Positions 36,197 through 44,680 of a stretch of 64,000 nt of DNA are shown here, one piece after another. The stretch is from CBDCIS01 sp965217565 (GTDB taxonomy: Bacteria > Chloroflexota > Dehalococcoidia > Lucifugimonadales > CATOSD01), in the NCBI GenBank assembly GCA_965217565.1, contig CBDCIS010000010.1, positions 1 to 64,000 of the forward strand, in the 5' to 3' direction. Made by a program: the position numbers and the translations under genes. The notes beneath the pieces were generated by a model. It was not told the origin of the DNA and ran no database searches. It saw nothing but the letters and a program-made list of their open reading frames with translations. Within the stretch, counting starts at the first letter, position 1. Each line of letters begins with the position of its first letter.

Positions 36197-36225
36197 TGAC
36201 AAAGATGCCCCTCGATGCTACGCTC
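36197..36225 (+). promoter_or_regulatory. Sigma70-type promoter before the DUF362 gene
   Basis: TTGACA at 36197-36202, a 17-bp spacer, and TACGCT at 36220-36225, about 50 bp before the ATG at 36277. Confidence 0.6.
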
Positions 36226-36276
36226 ATTGCAACCTGGCTCATTGTCAGGTTTTTCTTGAATCATTGGGAGGGAGCA

Positions 36277-37713
36277 ATGGCACAATCGCAAGTCTATTAC
36301 ATGGACGCTCATTCGGAGTCCACCGAGACCAGCCTGGTCTCCAAGATGCTGACGGTGTTCGACGCCGCCGGGCTGGACGGGATGGTCAAGCCCAACGACA
36401 TCGTCGCAATCAAGATTCACTGCGGCGAATGGAACAACTCGGCCTACCTTCGCCCGGTCTATGCGCGCGCTCTGGCAGACCGCATCAAGGAACTCGGCGG
36501 AAGGCCCTTCGTGTGCGACACCACCACCTCGACCTACTCGCCCTGGGGTTCGCGTTCCTCTGAGCTCGACATCATGCTCACCGCGGAGCGCAACGGCTAC
36601 AGCTCTGCGACGCTGGGCTGCCCGTTCATCTGCGCCGACGGCTTCATTGGCACGAGCGACTACCGCGTTGACCTCCCGGAGGGCTACCTGCTGAAGGAGG
36701 CATACGTCGCGCAGGCCATCGCCGCCGCGGACGTGCTCATCGCGCTGACGCACTTCAAGGGGCACGGCATGGGTGTTATCGGCGGCGCGCTCAAGAACCT
36801 GGGCATCGGCGCGCAGTCCAAGCGTGGCAAGCTGAACGTTCACATGGGCGGCCATCCCAACTACGGCTACGGCGCGGCGGCCATCTTCCACCCGGAGAGG
36901 TTCAAGGGCAAGGCCAACACGCCCGACTGGGAGATCCTGGAGGACTGCTGCCCGTTCAACCTGTACCACATCAACGAGAACGACGAGCTCGAATGGGAGC
37001 GCGAGAAGTGCGCCACCTGCCTGGGTTGCTTCGGCGTCATGGGGCCGCGCGGCTTGGCAGAGGTTCCGCCTGTCAACTTCGACGCGGTGGACGTCGCCAT
37101 CGCCGACGCCTGCCTGGCCGTGGAGAAGACCGTCGGACGGAGCAAGGTTGGCTACATCAACATGGCTATCGACGTGTCCCCGCGCTGCGACTGCGCCAAC
37201 CACGCGGACGTCCCCATCGTCCCGCACCTCGGCGTGTTCGCCAGCAAGGACGCGGTAGCCATCGACATGGCCTGCGTCGATGCGGCGAGGCAGTCGGTCG
37301 GCACGCCCGGCTCCGCTGCCGAGCTAATGGAAGCGCACCACGTCGGCGATGCCAAGTTCGAGGCGGCCGCGGCGACGTTCCACGGTCAGAGCGAGGTCGC
37401 CAGCATCAACACGGGCCACGCTAACGGACTCGGCAGCCGCGACTATGAGCTCGTGGACGTCCCGCCTGCGCACGGAGACAAGTACAAATTCCCCTACGAC
37501 CGCCGGCCCAGCCGCCAGCGGTTCATGGAGCGGTTCGAGAAGTTCCAGCCGTTCCCGTACGACAGGCACGACGGCAAGGGCTTCTCCCGCCACGACGAGG
37601 TTGACCTCGAGGCGATGAAGAAGCACTATCCCCACTACGTCAACGGCGAACTCTCCAACGGGCACAAAGAGGTGGTCGTCGAGGAGCTCGTTCCCGCCGA
37701 CGACAACGACTAG
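36277..37713 (+). CDS. DUF362 domain protein with Cys motif
   Basis: 478 residues, ATG at 36277 with GGGAGGGAG upstream. DUF362 proteins are iron-sulfur-linked and often annotated as ferredoxin-like. Visible motifs: VAIKIHCGEWNNSAYLRP, VCDTTTSTYSPWGSR, ALTHFKGHGMGVIGGALKNL, GRSKVGYINMAIDVSPRCDC and a CATCLGCFG cluster that could bind Fe-S but lacks a full second ferredoxin motif. Two further Cys lie in RCDCANH. No signal peptide. It precedes a small protein and an epimerase in the same direction. The reaction is unknown. Confidence 0.8.
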   Translation: MAQSQVYYMDAHSESTETSLVSKMLTVFDAAGLDGMVKPNDIVAIKIHCGEWNNSAYLRPVYARALADRIKELGGRPFVCDTTTSTYSPWGSRSSELDIMLTAERNGYSSATLGCPFICADGFIGTSDYRVDLPEGYLLKEAYVAQAIAAADVLIALTHFKGHGMGVIGGALKNLGIGAQSKRGKLNVHMGGHPNYGYGAAAIFHPERFKGKANTPDWEILEDCCPFNLYHINENDELEWEREKCATCLGCFGVMGPRGLAEVPPVNFDAVDVAIADACLAVEKTVGRSKVGYINMAIDVSPRCDCANHADVPIVPHLGVFASKDAVAIDMACVDAARQSVGTPGSAAELMEAHHVGDAKFEAAAATFHGQSEVASINTGHANGLGSRDYELVDVPPAHGDKYKFPYDRRPSRQRFMERFEKFQPFPYDRHDGKGFSRHDEVDLEAMKKHYPHYVNGELSNGHKEVVVEELVPADDND

Positions 37714-37784
37714 CTGACAGCGGCGGCGGTTAGGCTTTCGCTGCTCGCTTACGCCTGGCGCGCCGCCGCTACGGAGGAAAGCCA

Positions 37785-38108
37785 ATGCCACAGTCAGGAC
37801 AGGAGATGCTCGACGAGGCCACGGCCGCGTGCGAGCGGATTGCCGATGGCTTGGGCGCGAGAAACCAGACGTGGGAGGATTCGCTGACTGAGATAGTCGG
37901 AAAGTTTGGCGAGGTCAGCGACACCTTCTTCTTCAAGACGATGCCGAGCATACCCGTTACCAGGGCTTGCAGCCGCGACGCGACCGCCCTCCTCGAGCTC
38001 AAGAGCGCGGACGACTGGGACGCTTTCGGGCCGGCGCTCGAACAGTTAATCGCCAGCGCGCAGAATGTCATCGAAAAGGCCGGCATGAAGGGGACGACGC
38101 TGACGTGA
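37785..38108 (+). CDS. Hypothetical protein, 107 aa
   Basis: Helical soluble protein: GQEMLDEATAACERIADGLG, WEDSLTEIVGKFGEVSDTFF, LEQLIASAQNVIEKAG. Ribosome site GGAGG before the ATG. The stop overlaps the GTG start of the epimerase (GTGA), so the two are coupled. No family recognised. Confidence 0.55.
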   Translation: MPQSGQEMLDEATAACERIADGLGARNQTWEDSLTEIVGKFGEVSDTFFFKTMPSIPVTRACSRDATALLELKSADDWDAFGPALEQLIASAQNVIEKAGMKGTTLT

Positions 38109-39004
38109 CCTCAGCTGTTTCCGCGGGAGCCGGAGGGCCGGTTCTCGTTACCGGCGGAGCGGGCAGCGTCGGCAGACAGCTTATCGAGCGGTTGAGGGGC
38201 ACGGGCCGTTGTGTGCGTGTCTTCGACCTCCCCTTCATGGACTTCTCCGGTCTCGAAGAAGACAACGGCATAGAGATAGTCAAGGGGGACATTACCGACA
38301 GGGGCCACGTCGCCAAGGGCGCGGCGGGCGTTAGCGCGGTCGCGCACCTGGCGGCGCTTCTGCCGCCCACCAGCGAGCGCGACCGTGAGCGCACTTTCGC
38401 CGTGAACGTGGGCGGCACGGAGAATCTCATCAAGGGGCTTGAAGCGGTCAGCCCCGACGCGACTCTCGTATTCACCTCGTCTATCAGCACCTACGGTGAC
38501 ACCTCCTCCGAGCCGCCGCCCGTCGGTGTAGGCCACGCCCAACGCGCCATCGACGTGTACGCCGACAGCAAGATAGCGGGAGAGTCGCTGATGGCGGCGT
38601 CGGCCCTGAAGACAGTGACGCTTCGCATCGCGCCCATTGCCGTGCCCGCGTTCCTGGAACCGCCGCAGGTGTGGCCCTTCATGCCGGACCAGCGCGTGGA
38701 GATGGCGCATCGAGACGACGTGGTCGATGCCCTGTTCGCGTCGGTGACGGAGCCGGCAGCGGCCAACCGGGTGTTCAACATTGCCGGCGGCCCAACCTGG
38801 CAGTTGAGGGGCCGCGACTACGTGAACGACTTCTACGGCTTCATGGGCGCGCCCGCCGAGGAAGCGGTCTATCGTGATAGCCCGGGCTGGGTGGACTGGT
38901 ACGACACTGAGGAGTCGCAGAGCATCCTCAAGTACCAGAACCGCCCCTACCAGCGCTACGCCCAGCAGATGCGCGACATAGTCCAGGCCATGATGGAGGA
39001 GTGA
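38105..39004 (+). CDS. NAD-dependent epimerase/dehydratase
   Basis: 299 residues from the GTG at 38105 that overlaps the previous stop. Extended SDR fold: VLVTGGAGSVGRQLIERL (Rossmann glycine motif), VKGDITDRG, VAHLAALLPPTSERDRE, FTSSISTYGDTSS, then VYADSKIAGESLM, where Tyr and Lys (YADSK) replace the common YxxxK positions. A C-terminal substrate-binding region follows (VFNIAGGPTWQLRGRDYV). Acts on nucleotide sugars or similar substrates in relatives; the actual substrate is unknown. Confidence 0.8.
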   Translation: MTSAVSAGAGGPVLVTGGAGSVGRQLIERLRGTGRCVRVFDLPFMDFSGLEEDNGIEIVKGDITDRGHVAKGAAGVSAVAHLAALLPPTSERDRERTFAVNVGGTENLIKGLEAVSPDATLVFTSSISTYGDTSSEPPPVGVGHAQRAIDVYADSKIAGESLMAASALKTVTLRIAPIAVPAFLEPPQVWPFMPDQRVEMAHRDDVVDALFASVTEPAAANRVFNIAGGPTWQLRGRDYVNDFYGFMGAPAEEAVYRDSPGWVDWYDTEESQSILKYQNRPYQRYAQQMRDIVQAMMEE

Positions 39005-39105
39005 GTGGGCTGCAATTCAGCTGGCGCCTTCGGAGGACGTCGCTAGGGTCGCCGCCAGTTTCTCCAGAGCAACGATGATGAAAAGAAATCCACGGAGTTA
39101 ACTCA

Positions 39106-39966
39106 ATGGCAACGCAAACGGAAATCCAGGCAGTTGACAGCCAACTGGTCCAGCAGAAGATGGATAGGCTGCGCTCCATCCTGCGGGAGATGGGCTCGCT
39201 CATCGTGGCGTACTCGGGCGGCGTGGACAGCGCGTTCCTGGCCGCGACCGCGAACGAATTGCTGGGCGGCAAGTCTCTCGCCGTCACCGCCAACTCTCCC
39301 AGCCTTGCGCCCTCGGAGTTGCGCGAGGCCGTGGAACTGGCGCAGCGGCTCGGCCTCAACCACCGCGTCATTCACACCCAGGAGGTCGAACGGGAGGACT
39401 ACCAGGCCAACAACCCCAACCGCTGCTTCTTCTGCAAGGACGAGCTCTACACGCACCTGAGCCGCTTCGCCCCGGAAGAGGGCTACGAGTGGATAGCCAA
39501 CGGCACCAACATGGACGACCTCGGCGACTTCCGGCCCGGACTCAACGCCGCCAAGCAGTACGGCGTCCGCAGCCCCATGGTGGAGGCGGAGCTGACCAAG
39601 GCCGAGATACGCGAGCTCTCCAAGGGCATGGACCTGCCCACCTGGGACAAGCCCGCCCAGGCGTGTCTTTCCTCGCGCATACCCTACGGCACGATGGTCA
39701 CGGTGGAGGCGCTGACCCGCATCGCCCAGGCGGAGGAGTACCTGCACGACCTTGGAATCAAGCAGCTGCGAGTGCGCCACCACGACACCGTGGCGCGCAT
39801 AGAGGTCGAGGCGCAGGATTTCCTGACGCTCGTGGATGAAGAGGTGCGCCGGCGCGTGGTTGAGCGGTTCCGGGAGATAGGCTACTCCTATGTAACGCTG
39901 GACCTCCAGGGCTTCCGCTCCGGCAGCATGAACGAGGTGTTGGTGGCGCTGCGGAAGAAGGGGTAG
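39106..39966 (+). CDS. larE: LarE-type ATP-dependent sacrificial sulfur transferase
   Basis: 286 residues. PP-loop ATPase signature VAYSGGVDSAFL (37-42), followed by CFFCKDELYTHL and PAQACLSSRIPYG. Cys187 of this last motif corresponds to the Cys that Lactiplantibacillus plantarum LarE sacrifices to thiolate the nickel-pincer cofactor of lactate racemase. LarE acts with LarB and LarC on the cofactor made from nicotinic acid adenine dinucleotide. larA, larB and larC are not in the window, so the partner racemase may be elsewhere. Some relatives with three Cys use a persulfide or cluster; the additional CFFC pair here is worth noting. Confidence 0.85.
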   Translation: MATQTEIQAVDSQLVQQKMDRLRSILREMGSLIVAYSGGVDSAFLAATANELLGGKSLAVTANSPSLAPSELREAVELAQRLGLNHRVIHTQEVEREDYQANNPNRCFFCKDELYTHLSRFAPEEGYEWIANGTNMDDLGDFRPGLNAAKQYGVRSPMVEAELTKAEIRELSKGMDLPTWDKPAQACLSSRIPYGTMVTVEALTRIAQAEEYLHDLGIKQLRVRHHDTVARIEVEAQDFLTLVDEEVRRRVVERFREIGYSYVTLDLQGFRSGSMNEVLVALRKKG

Positions 39967-40017
39967 GGCGGGGAAGGCCAAATGGGGGTATAGTTATGAT
40001 TGAAAAGCCGGCAGAAG

Positions 40018-40287
40018 ATGACACACAGGCTCAGATATGCTCGGCAGCTAATAGCTAACCCGACACCCCACTACGATGCAGAAAGGCATCCTGAAGTGGA
40101 ACGTGAATGGATTGAACGAACCATAGTTGAGCCATACCATCAGGAAACCGATGAGGATGGGCGTGAATTGTACTTCGGTTTTATTCCAGAAATGGGGCAC
40201 TGGCTTCGAGTCGTCGTCGAAAATGACCGACTTCTCACAGCCTACTTGGATAGGCGTCTGACCAAGCGATGGGAGTTGCCGCAATGA
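40018..40287 (+). CDS. Small hypothetical protein, possible toxin of a DUF2283 pair
   Basis: About 90 residues from the ATG at 40018; a TTG at 40000 gives six more. Sequence: RLRYARQLIANPTPHYDAER, ELYFGFIPEMGHWLRVVVEN, LLTAYLDRRLTKRWELPQ. Its stop overlaps the next start (ATGA). DUF2283 proteins are often paired with small partners of DUF4258 or similar toxin type, so a toxin-antitoxin-like module is possible. No catalytic motif is certain. Confidence 0.5.
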   Translation: MTHRLRYARQLIANPTPHYDAERHPEVEREWIERTIVEPYHQETDEDGRELYFGFIPEMGHWLRVVVENDRLLTAYLDRRLTKRWELPQ

Positions 40288-40520
40288 CAGAGAAAACAGT
40301 GCAGAGTCCTAAGACACTTGAACCGGACGCAGAATTGCAAATCAGGTATTATCCGGACACTGATACGTTGGTACTTGCCGCAGTCGAAGCCCCGGGACCT
40401 TTTGGGGAAACCGTTGCCAGGAATCTCGTCGCAATGTCAAACCATGAGGGGGAGGTAACGGCTATGGTTTTACATCACGCAATCGAGTTGCTCCAGCCAT
40501 ATCTGTTCCCAAAGAGCTAG
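40284..40520 (+). CDS. DUF2283 domain protein
   Basis: 78 residues. ELQIRYYPDTDTLVLAAVE, EVTAMVLHHAIELLQPYLF follow the DUF2283 pattern. The ATG overlaps the previous stop. Often considered the antitoxin-like partner of a two-gene module. Confidence 0.65.
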   Translation: MTEKTVQSPKTLEPDAELQIRYYPDTDTLVLAAVEAPGPFGETVARNLVAMSNHEGEVTAMVLHHAIELLQPYLFPKS

Positions 40521-40664
40521 ACCAGGCTGATACATAATTCGATACGATCCGCTGCGCCCCACTGCTGCCAACGTTCGCGACCTCGAACGCAACTACTTCA
40601 ACGCTGTCCGGCGGCGCATCCGCTCCCTCTTGGGCGTGTAAACTGGACTATAGGAGGCATTCCC

Positions 40665-41411
40665 ATGAGACTCGAAGGTAAAGTCGCCCTTATCAGTGGC
40701 GGCGCTCGCGGTATGGGCGCGGCCGAGGCCCGCATGTTCGCCAGGGAGGGCGCGAAGGTTGGCATCGCTGACATGCTCGAGGATGAGGGACGCCGTCTCG
40801 AGGCCCAGATCGCCGAGGCGGGCGGTGAGGCCGTCTTCATCAGGCTCGACGCCACCAGCGAGGACGACTGGAACAGTGCCGTTAACCAGGTGGAGAGCCG
40901 CTTCGGCAAGCTGGACGTGCTCGTCAACAACGCCGGCATCCATCGACACGGCAAGGTGGATGAGACCGACGAATCGACCTGGGATGAGGTGATGGACGTA
41001 AACGCCAAAGGCGTGTTCCTGGGCACAAAGGCCGCCATTCCCGCCATGAGAAGGGCCGGCGGCGGCTCCATCATCAACATCTCTTCCACCGCCGGGCTGG
41101 TCGGCGGCGCGGCGGCCGCATACAACGCCTCCAAGGGCGCGGTGCGGCTGCTCACCAAGGCCACCGCCATCCAGTACGCCAGGGAGGGCATCCGGGCCAA
41201 CTCGGTGCACCCCGGCCCAATCGAGACCGACATGCTGGCCTCCGTTTACACCACCCCCGAAGTCAGGGAGCAGCGCCTCGCCAACATCCCCCTCGGCCGC
41301 ACGGGCAGACCCGAGGACGTGGCGAACGGCGTGCTGTTCTTGGCGTCCGACGAGTCGTCGTTCATGACCGGCAGTGAGCTCGTCATAGACGGAGGCGCGA
41401 CCGCTCAGTAG
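40665..41411 (+). CDS. SDR-family oxidoreductase (FabG-like)
   Basis: 248 residues, GGAGG 8 bp before the ATG. Classical SDR: LISGGARGMGAA (NAD(P)-binding glycines 12-18), LVNNAG 86-91, catalytic Asn113, Ser140/141 (INISSTAG), Tyr153 and Lys157 (YNASK), and HPGPIETDM. The C-terminus SFMTGSELVIDGGATAQ is typical. It probably reduces a ketone or oxidises a secondary alcohol; the substrate cannot be read from the sequence. Confidence 0.9.
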   Translation: MRLEGKVALISGGARGMGAAEARMFAREGAKVGIADMLEDEGRRLEAQIAEAGGEAVFIRLDATSEDDWNSAVNQVESRFGKLDVLVNNAGIHRHGKVDETDESTWDEVMDVNAKGVFLGTKAAIPAMRRAGGGSIINISSTAGLVGGAAAAYNASKGAVRLLTKATAIQYAREGIRANSVHPGPIETDMLASVYTTPEVREQRLANIPLGRTGRPEDVANGVLFLASDESSFMTGSELVIDGGATAQ

Positions 41412-41421
41412 CCCAACCACG

Positions 41422-42114
41422 TCATACGGCGGCGGTCCTCTCCGTCGAGCGCGCCACCAGCGTCTCGAAAAGCCGGTCGAAGTGCGGCGGCAGTTCCTTG
41501 CGCCGTTCGGGGTGAAACTGCACCCCTATCACCCAGCGATGCTCCGGGCTTTCCAGAGCCTCTACGTAGCCATCCTCCAGCGAGTACGCCGACGCCACCA
41601 ACCCCGGCGACTTCTGCGCCTCCTTCACGGCCTGGTGATGGCGGCTGTTCACCCGCACGAATCCCCCGGAGCCGACCGCTGCGGCGAGCCTGCTTCCGGG
41701 CGCGATGAAGATGCGATGATACTCGGACACGAGCTTGCCGTCTTTCTTGAACGCGGCGTGGCCGTCCATATGCTGGATGAGTTCGCCGCCCATGACTACG
41801 TTCAGCGCCTGCATCCCGCGGCATATACAGAGCGTGGGCACGTCCGCTTCCAGCGCGGCCCGCAGCGTTGGCAACTCCACCTCGTCCCGCGCCTCGTTGA
41901 GCATCAGCTCGACGCCCGGCTCCGGCTCCCTGCCGTACCACCTCGGATGAATATCCTCGCCGCCGCACACCAGAAGGCCGTCTATGCGCGCCAAAGTCTC
42001 CTCCGGCGAAAGCTCATGGCCTGGCAGGATGAGCCAGGGCTGTCCGCCGCTCTTCTCGATGACGTCGGCGTACTCCTCGGCGTACTCTTCATTGTTGACT
42101 GTGAGGCCAATCAC
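41422..42114 (-). CDS. Class I glutamine amidotransferase-like hydrolase (PuuD family)
   Basis: 230 residues from the GTG at 42114 (AAAGAGGCCG upstream). Catalytic triad visible: Cys98 in CICRGMQALNVVMGG, His201 and Glu203 in VQFHPER. GGEDIHPRWYG is the family oxyanion region. PuuD relatives hydrolyse gamma-glutamyl-GABA or related gamma-glutamyl amides in polyamine breakdown. It follows the enoyl-CoA hydratase gene by 34 bp in the same direction. Confidence 0.85.
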   Translation of the reverse strand: MIGLTVNNEEYAEEYADVIEKSGGQPWLILPGHELSPEETLARIDGLLVCGGEDIHPRWYGREPEPGVELMLNEARDEVELPTLRAALEADVPTLCICRGMQALNVVMGGELIQHMDGHAAFKKDGKLVSEYHRIFIAPGSRLAAAVGSGGFVRVNSRHHQAVKEAQKSPGLVASAYSLEDGYVEALESPEHRWVIGVQFHPERRKELPPHFDRLFETLVARSTERTAAV

Positions 42115-42148
42115 CGGCCTCTTTGCGCGTTGAATCTTAACCTCGAAA

Positions 42149-42928
42149 TCAGTGATACCTCGGCTGACGCCGCTCCCTGAAGGCCACCAGCGCCTCCTTG
42201 TGCGACTCCGTGCCCTGCGATTGGCGGAAGATTTCGGACTCTATGTCGCGCACCTTGTTGACGTCGTGCTCCAGGTAGTGCTCGTGTATGAGTTGCTTGG
42301 TCTTCATTAGCTGCCATTCCGGGTTGTCCGCTATCTCCTGGGCAAGCTCCACCGCCTTGTCCAGCATGGTGTCTGGGGGATAGACGTGGTTGACCAGGCC
42401 GATGCTCCTGGCCTCTTCGGCCTCGATGAACTTGCCCGTCAGCATCAGTTCCATGGTCTTGCCCAGTCCCACCAGATAGACGAGATAGTGGGTGCTCGCG
42501 TACTCCGGCGTCAGGCCGATCGCGACGAACCGGAACGAGATTCGCGCGCCCTCCGTGGCGACTCGCACGTCGCATGGCAGCGTCGTCGTGATACCCATGC
42601 CAACGGCCACCCCGTTGATCGCGCACACTATAGGCTTCGACCGCTTGACGAGCGTGAGCCAGTCCTCGTCTATGGGCGCCTGCGGGCCTTCGTTTGGCCC
42701 TTCTTGCACCCTCTGCTCGAAGCTGCCGATGTCCGCGCCCGACGAGTAGCCCCGGCCGGCCCCGGTAATCACCATCGCCCCAATCGAGCGGTCCTCGTTC
42801 CAAGCCCTCATCTGCTCGCGCATCTCGCGGGTCATCGTCGCCGACATTGGGTTCAGCTTGTCTGGCTGGTTCATAGTGAGAATGCCCACTCTGCCCCTGA
42901 CTTCGGTAAGAATCTGCTCATGGCTCAT
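42149..42928 (-). CDS. Enoyl-CoA hydratase/isomerase family protein
   Basis: 259 residues with AAGAAGGAG before the ATG. Crotonase fold: GILTMNQPDKLNPMSATM, VITGAGRGYSSGADI (first oxyanion hole), CAINGVAVGMGITTTLPCD (second). The usual catalytic Glu positions are occupied by ISFRFVAIGLTPEYASTHYL, where Glu of TPE can serve. It likely acts in beta-oxidation or breakdown of an unsaturated acid. Upstream of the PuuD-like gene. Confidence 0.85.
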   Translation of the reverse strand: MSHEQILTEVRGRVGILTMNQPDKLNPMSATMTREMREQMRAWNEDRSIGAMVITGAGRGYSSGADIGSFEQRVQEGPNEGPQAPIDEDWLTLVKRSKPIVCAINGVAVGMGITTTLPCDVRVATEGARISFRFVAIGLTPEYASTHYLVYLVGLGKTMELMLTGKFIEAEEARSIGLVNHVYPPDTMLDKAVELAQEIADNPEWQLMKTKQLIHEHYLEHDVNKVRDIESEIFRQSQGTESHKEALVAFRERRQPRYH

Positions 42929-42991
42929 AGTGTATTCTCCTTCTTGAGTTGGTTGGCTTACTTGCTGTGCGGCGCCCTCGTCCGTCCCCGC

Positions 42992-43029
42992 TCACCCCCA
43001 TCCTAACCTTCCCGGTCGAGGGGGAGGGA
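42992..43029. repeat. REP-like hairpin element
   Basis: CACCCCCATCCTAACCTTCC, a short loop with CGGTCGAG, then GGGGGAGGGA. A closely similar unit is at 63646 and its arms recur near 33860 and 35125. Interspersed repeat of this chromosome; it also lies at the 3' end of the ABC operon. Confidence 0.6.
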
Positions 43030-43746
43030 CTATGGAATGTCCATCCTGCGAAGGCGCCACACAGTCAGCAGGAAGAACGCCAGCGTTACGGAAATTGCGC
43101 CCACTACCGCCGCCGGGAACTCGATCGACCTTTCGCCCAGCGCCTCCAGGCTGTCCCTGTCGAGACCGTGCATAATGGCTATGGTGTATCCCCTGACGCT
43201 GAGGTACCTGATGCCCTCGAGAAAGGTGGTGAGAATGCCCTCCCACAAGAAGACGTAAACCAGCGCGAAGCCGAGAGCGCGGCTCGTCATCAACCCCGCC
43301 CAGGTGAAGATGGCGGAGTACGCGACGACCGCGCCAAGCAGCGCTACGCCAACTGCCGCCGAGACTCTCGCGTCCCCCTCGAAGGCTATCAGCGTCGCCG
43401 CGACGCCGCTCAAGACCAGCGGAGGCCCCGCCACCGCGACTATCGCCATCAACTTGGGAAGCGCGATACGCCAGCGCGCAATGGGCTTCAGAGCGAGGTA
43501 GCTAAGCGTGCGGTCTTCCAACTCGTTGCCAAAAGCCACGGTGGCGAGCGTTATCATAACCAGCGGCAGAATCACGGCGACTATCAATCCGTCGATCACC
43601 GGATCCGCGAACTCTCTGGTCTGAATGTTGCCGGTCGAAATGGCCCACAGCGTCAGCGGTATTGGGAGCGCGGCCAGCAGCACGATTAGCGCGAGCCGGC
43701 GACGGCCCGCCAGCTGACGCAACGACAATCGGAACAGCGTTCCCAT
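43030..43746 (-). CDS. ABC transporter permease (ABC-2 type)
   Basis: 238 residues from the ATG at 43746. Six membrane segments: LALIVLLAALPIPLTLWAI, VIDGLIVAVILPLVMITLA, LPKLMAIVAVAGPPLVLSGV, AAVGVALLGAVVAYSAIFTW, LGFALVYVFLWEGILTTFLE, AAVVGAISVTLAFFLLTVW. FGNELEDRTLSYLALKPI is the typical cytoplasmic loop. The start lies two bases after the stop of the ATPase gene. Last gene of a four-gene exporter operon. Confidence 0.85.
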   Translation of the reverse strand: MGTLFRLSLRQLAGRRRLALIVLLAALPIPLTLWAISTGNIQTREFADPVIDGLIVAVILPLVMITLATVAFGNELEDRTLSYLALKPIARWRIALPKLMAIVAVAGPPLVLSGVAATLIAFEGDARVSAAVGVALLGAVVAYSAIFTWAGLMTSRALGFALVYVFLWEGILTTFLEGIRYLSVRGYTIAIMHGLDRDSLEALGERSIEFPAAVVGAISVTLAFFLLTVWRLRRMDIP

Positions 43747-43747
43747 C

Positions 43748-44680
43748 CTACGCCTCCACCAGGTAGCTGAACACGCTTTCGAGCGAGTCATCCAGAGGCT
43801 CCACCCGCGTCAGGCGCACATTCTCCCGCTGGGCTAGACGGGGAATGAACCGCTGGAGATCGGTAACGTTCTTGCTCAACACGATAAGCGAGCCGTCGGG
43901 GTCGAAGGCAACGGACTCCACGGAGTCGAGCTCCACCAGCGCAGCCGCCATCTTGCGCGGTTCCTCGCAACCGATGCGCACGCGGTACGGCTGCTCGTCC
44001 AGCTTGGCCCGTATCGCCCGGAAGTCGCCGGCCGCCGCCAGCTTGCCGCTGACCATGAGCAGTATGCTGCCCGCAAGCGTCTCCACCTCTTCCAGGATGT
44101 GGGAAGACACCAGTATCGTGCTTCCCCGCTCGGCAAGTTCGCGCAGCAACCCCTGGAACTCGATTCGCTGACGAGGGTCTGTTCCGTTTAGAGGCTCGTC
44201 GAGCAGCAAAACCTCGGGGTCGTGCACGAGCGACGCTGCGAGCCGAATCCGTTGCCTCATGCCGCGCGAGTAGCCGCCCACCTTCCTGTCCTGGGCGTCC
44301 CCCAGGTTAACCGCCCCGATTGCCCGATTCACCGCGCCGTCAACATCGCCCAGCCCATGCAGCCTGGCGGAGAACTCCACCAACTCGCGTCCAGTGTAGA
44401 ATTCGTACAATGCGTCGTGTTCCGGCATGACGCCGACCCGGCGGTAGAGATCGGGGTTGTCCCGCACCGGCTCGCCGAACATGCTGACTTCCCCCTCGGA
44501 CACTTTGGCGAGTCCCGCCATCATGTGCATGAGCGTGGTCTTGCCCGCGCCGTTCGGCCCGAGCAGGCCGGTGATGCCGGGGAACACGCCGAGTGAAACG
44601 TCGTTCACCGCTACGACGCTGCCGAACCATTTCGAGACGCCCCGCACGATGATCGTCGGATGGCCCCTGTCGTAGCTCAT
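43748..44680 (-). CDS. ABC transporter ATP-binding protein
   Basis: 310 residues from the ATG at 44680, which overlaps the previous stop (ATGA). Walker A GPNGAGKTT, Q-loop VMPEHDALYEF, signature GGYSRGMRQRIRLA, Walker B VLLLDEPLNGTDP, and switch His in SSHILEEVE. The C-terminal 90 residues form a regulatory-type domain. The signature is YSRGM rather than LSGGQ, as in several CcmA-type exporters. Pairs with the permease at 43030. Confidence 0.9.
   Translation of the reverse strand: MSYDRGHPTIIVRGVSKWFGSVVAVNDVSLGVFPGITGLLGPNGAGKTTLMHMMAGLAKVSEGEVSMFGEPVRDNPDLYRRVGVMPEHDALYEFYTGRELVEFSARLHGLGDVDGAVNRAIGAVNLGDAQDRKVGGYSRGMRQRIRLAASLVHDPEVLLLDEPLNGTDPRQRIEFQGLLRELAERGSTILVSSHILEEVETLAGSILLMVSGKLAAAGDFRAIRAKLDEQPYRVRIGCEEPRKMAAALVELDSVESVAFDPDGSLIVLSKNVTDLQRFIPRLAQRENVRLTRVEPLDDSLESVFSYLVEA

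Noticed and set aside
36172..37227. Long minus-strand frame opposite the DUF362 gene
   Set aside because: High-GC antisense shadow; no ribosome site, low-complexity Val/Arg-rich product.
40540..40641. Plus-strand C-terminal-like tail (RDLERNYFNAVRRRIRSLLG)
   Set aside because: Looks like the end of a protein but nothing upstream continues it; too short to call.
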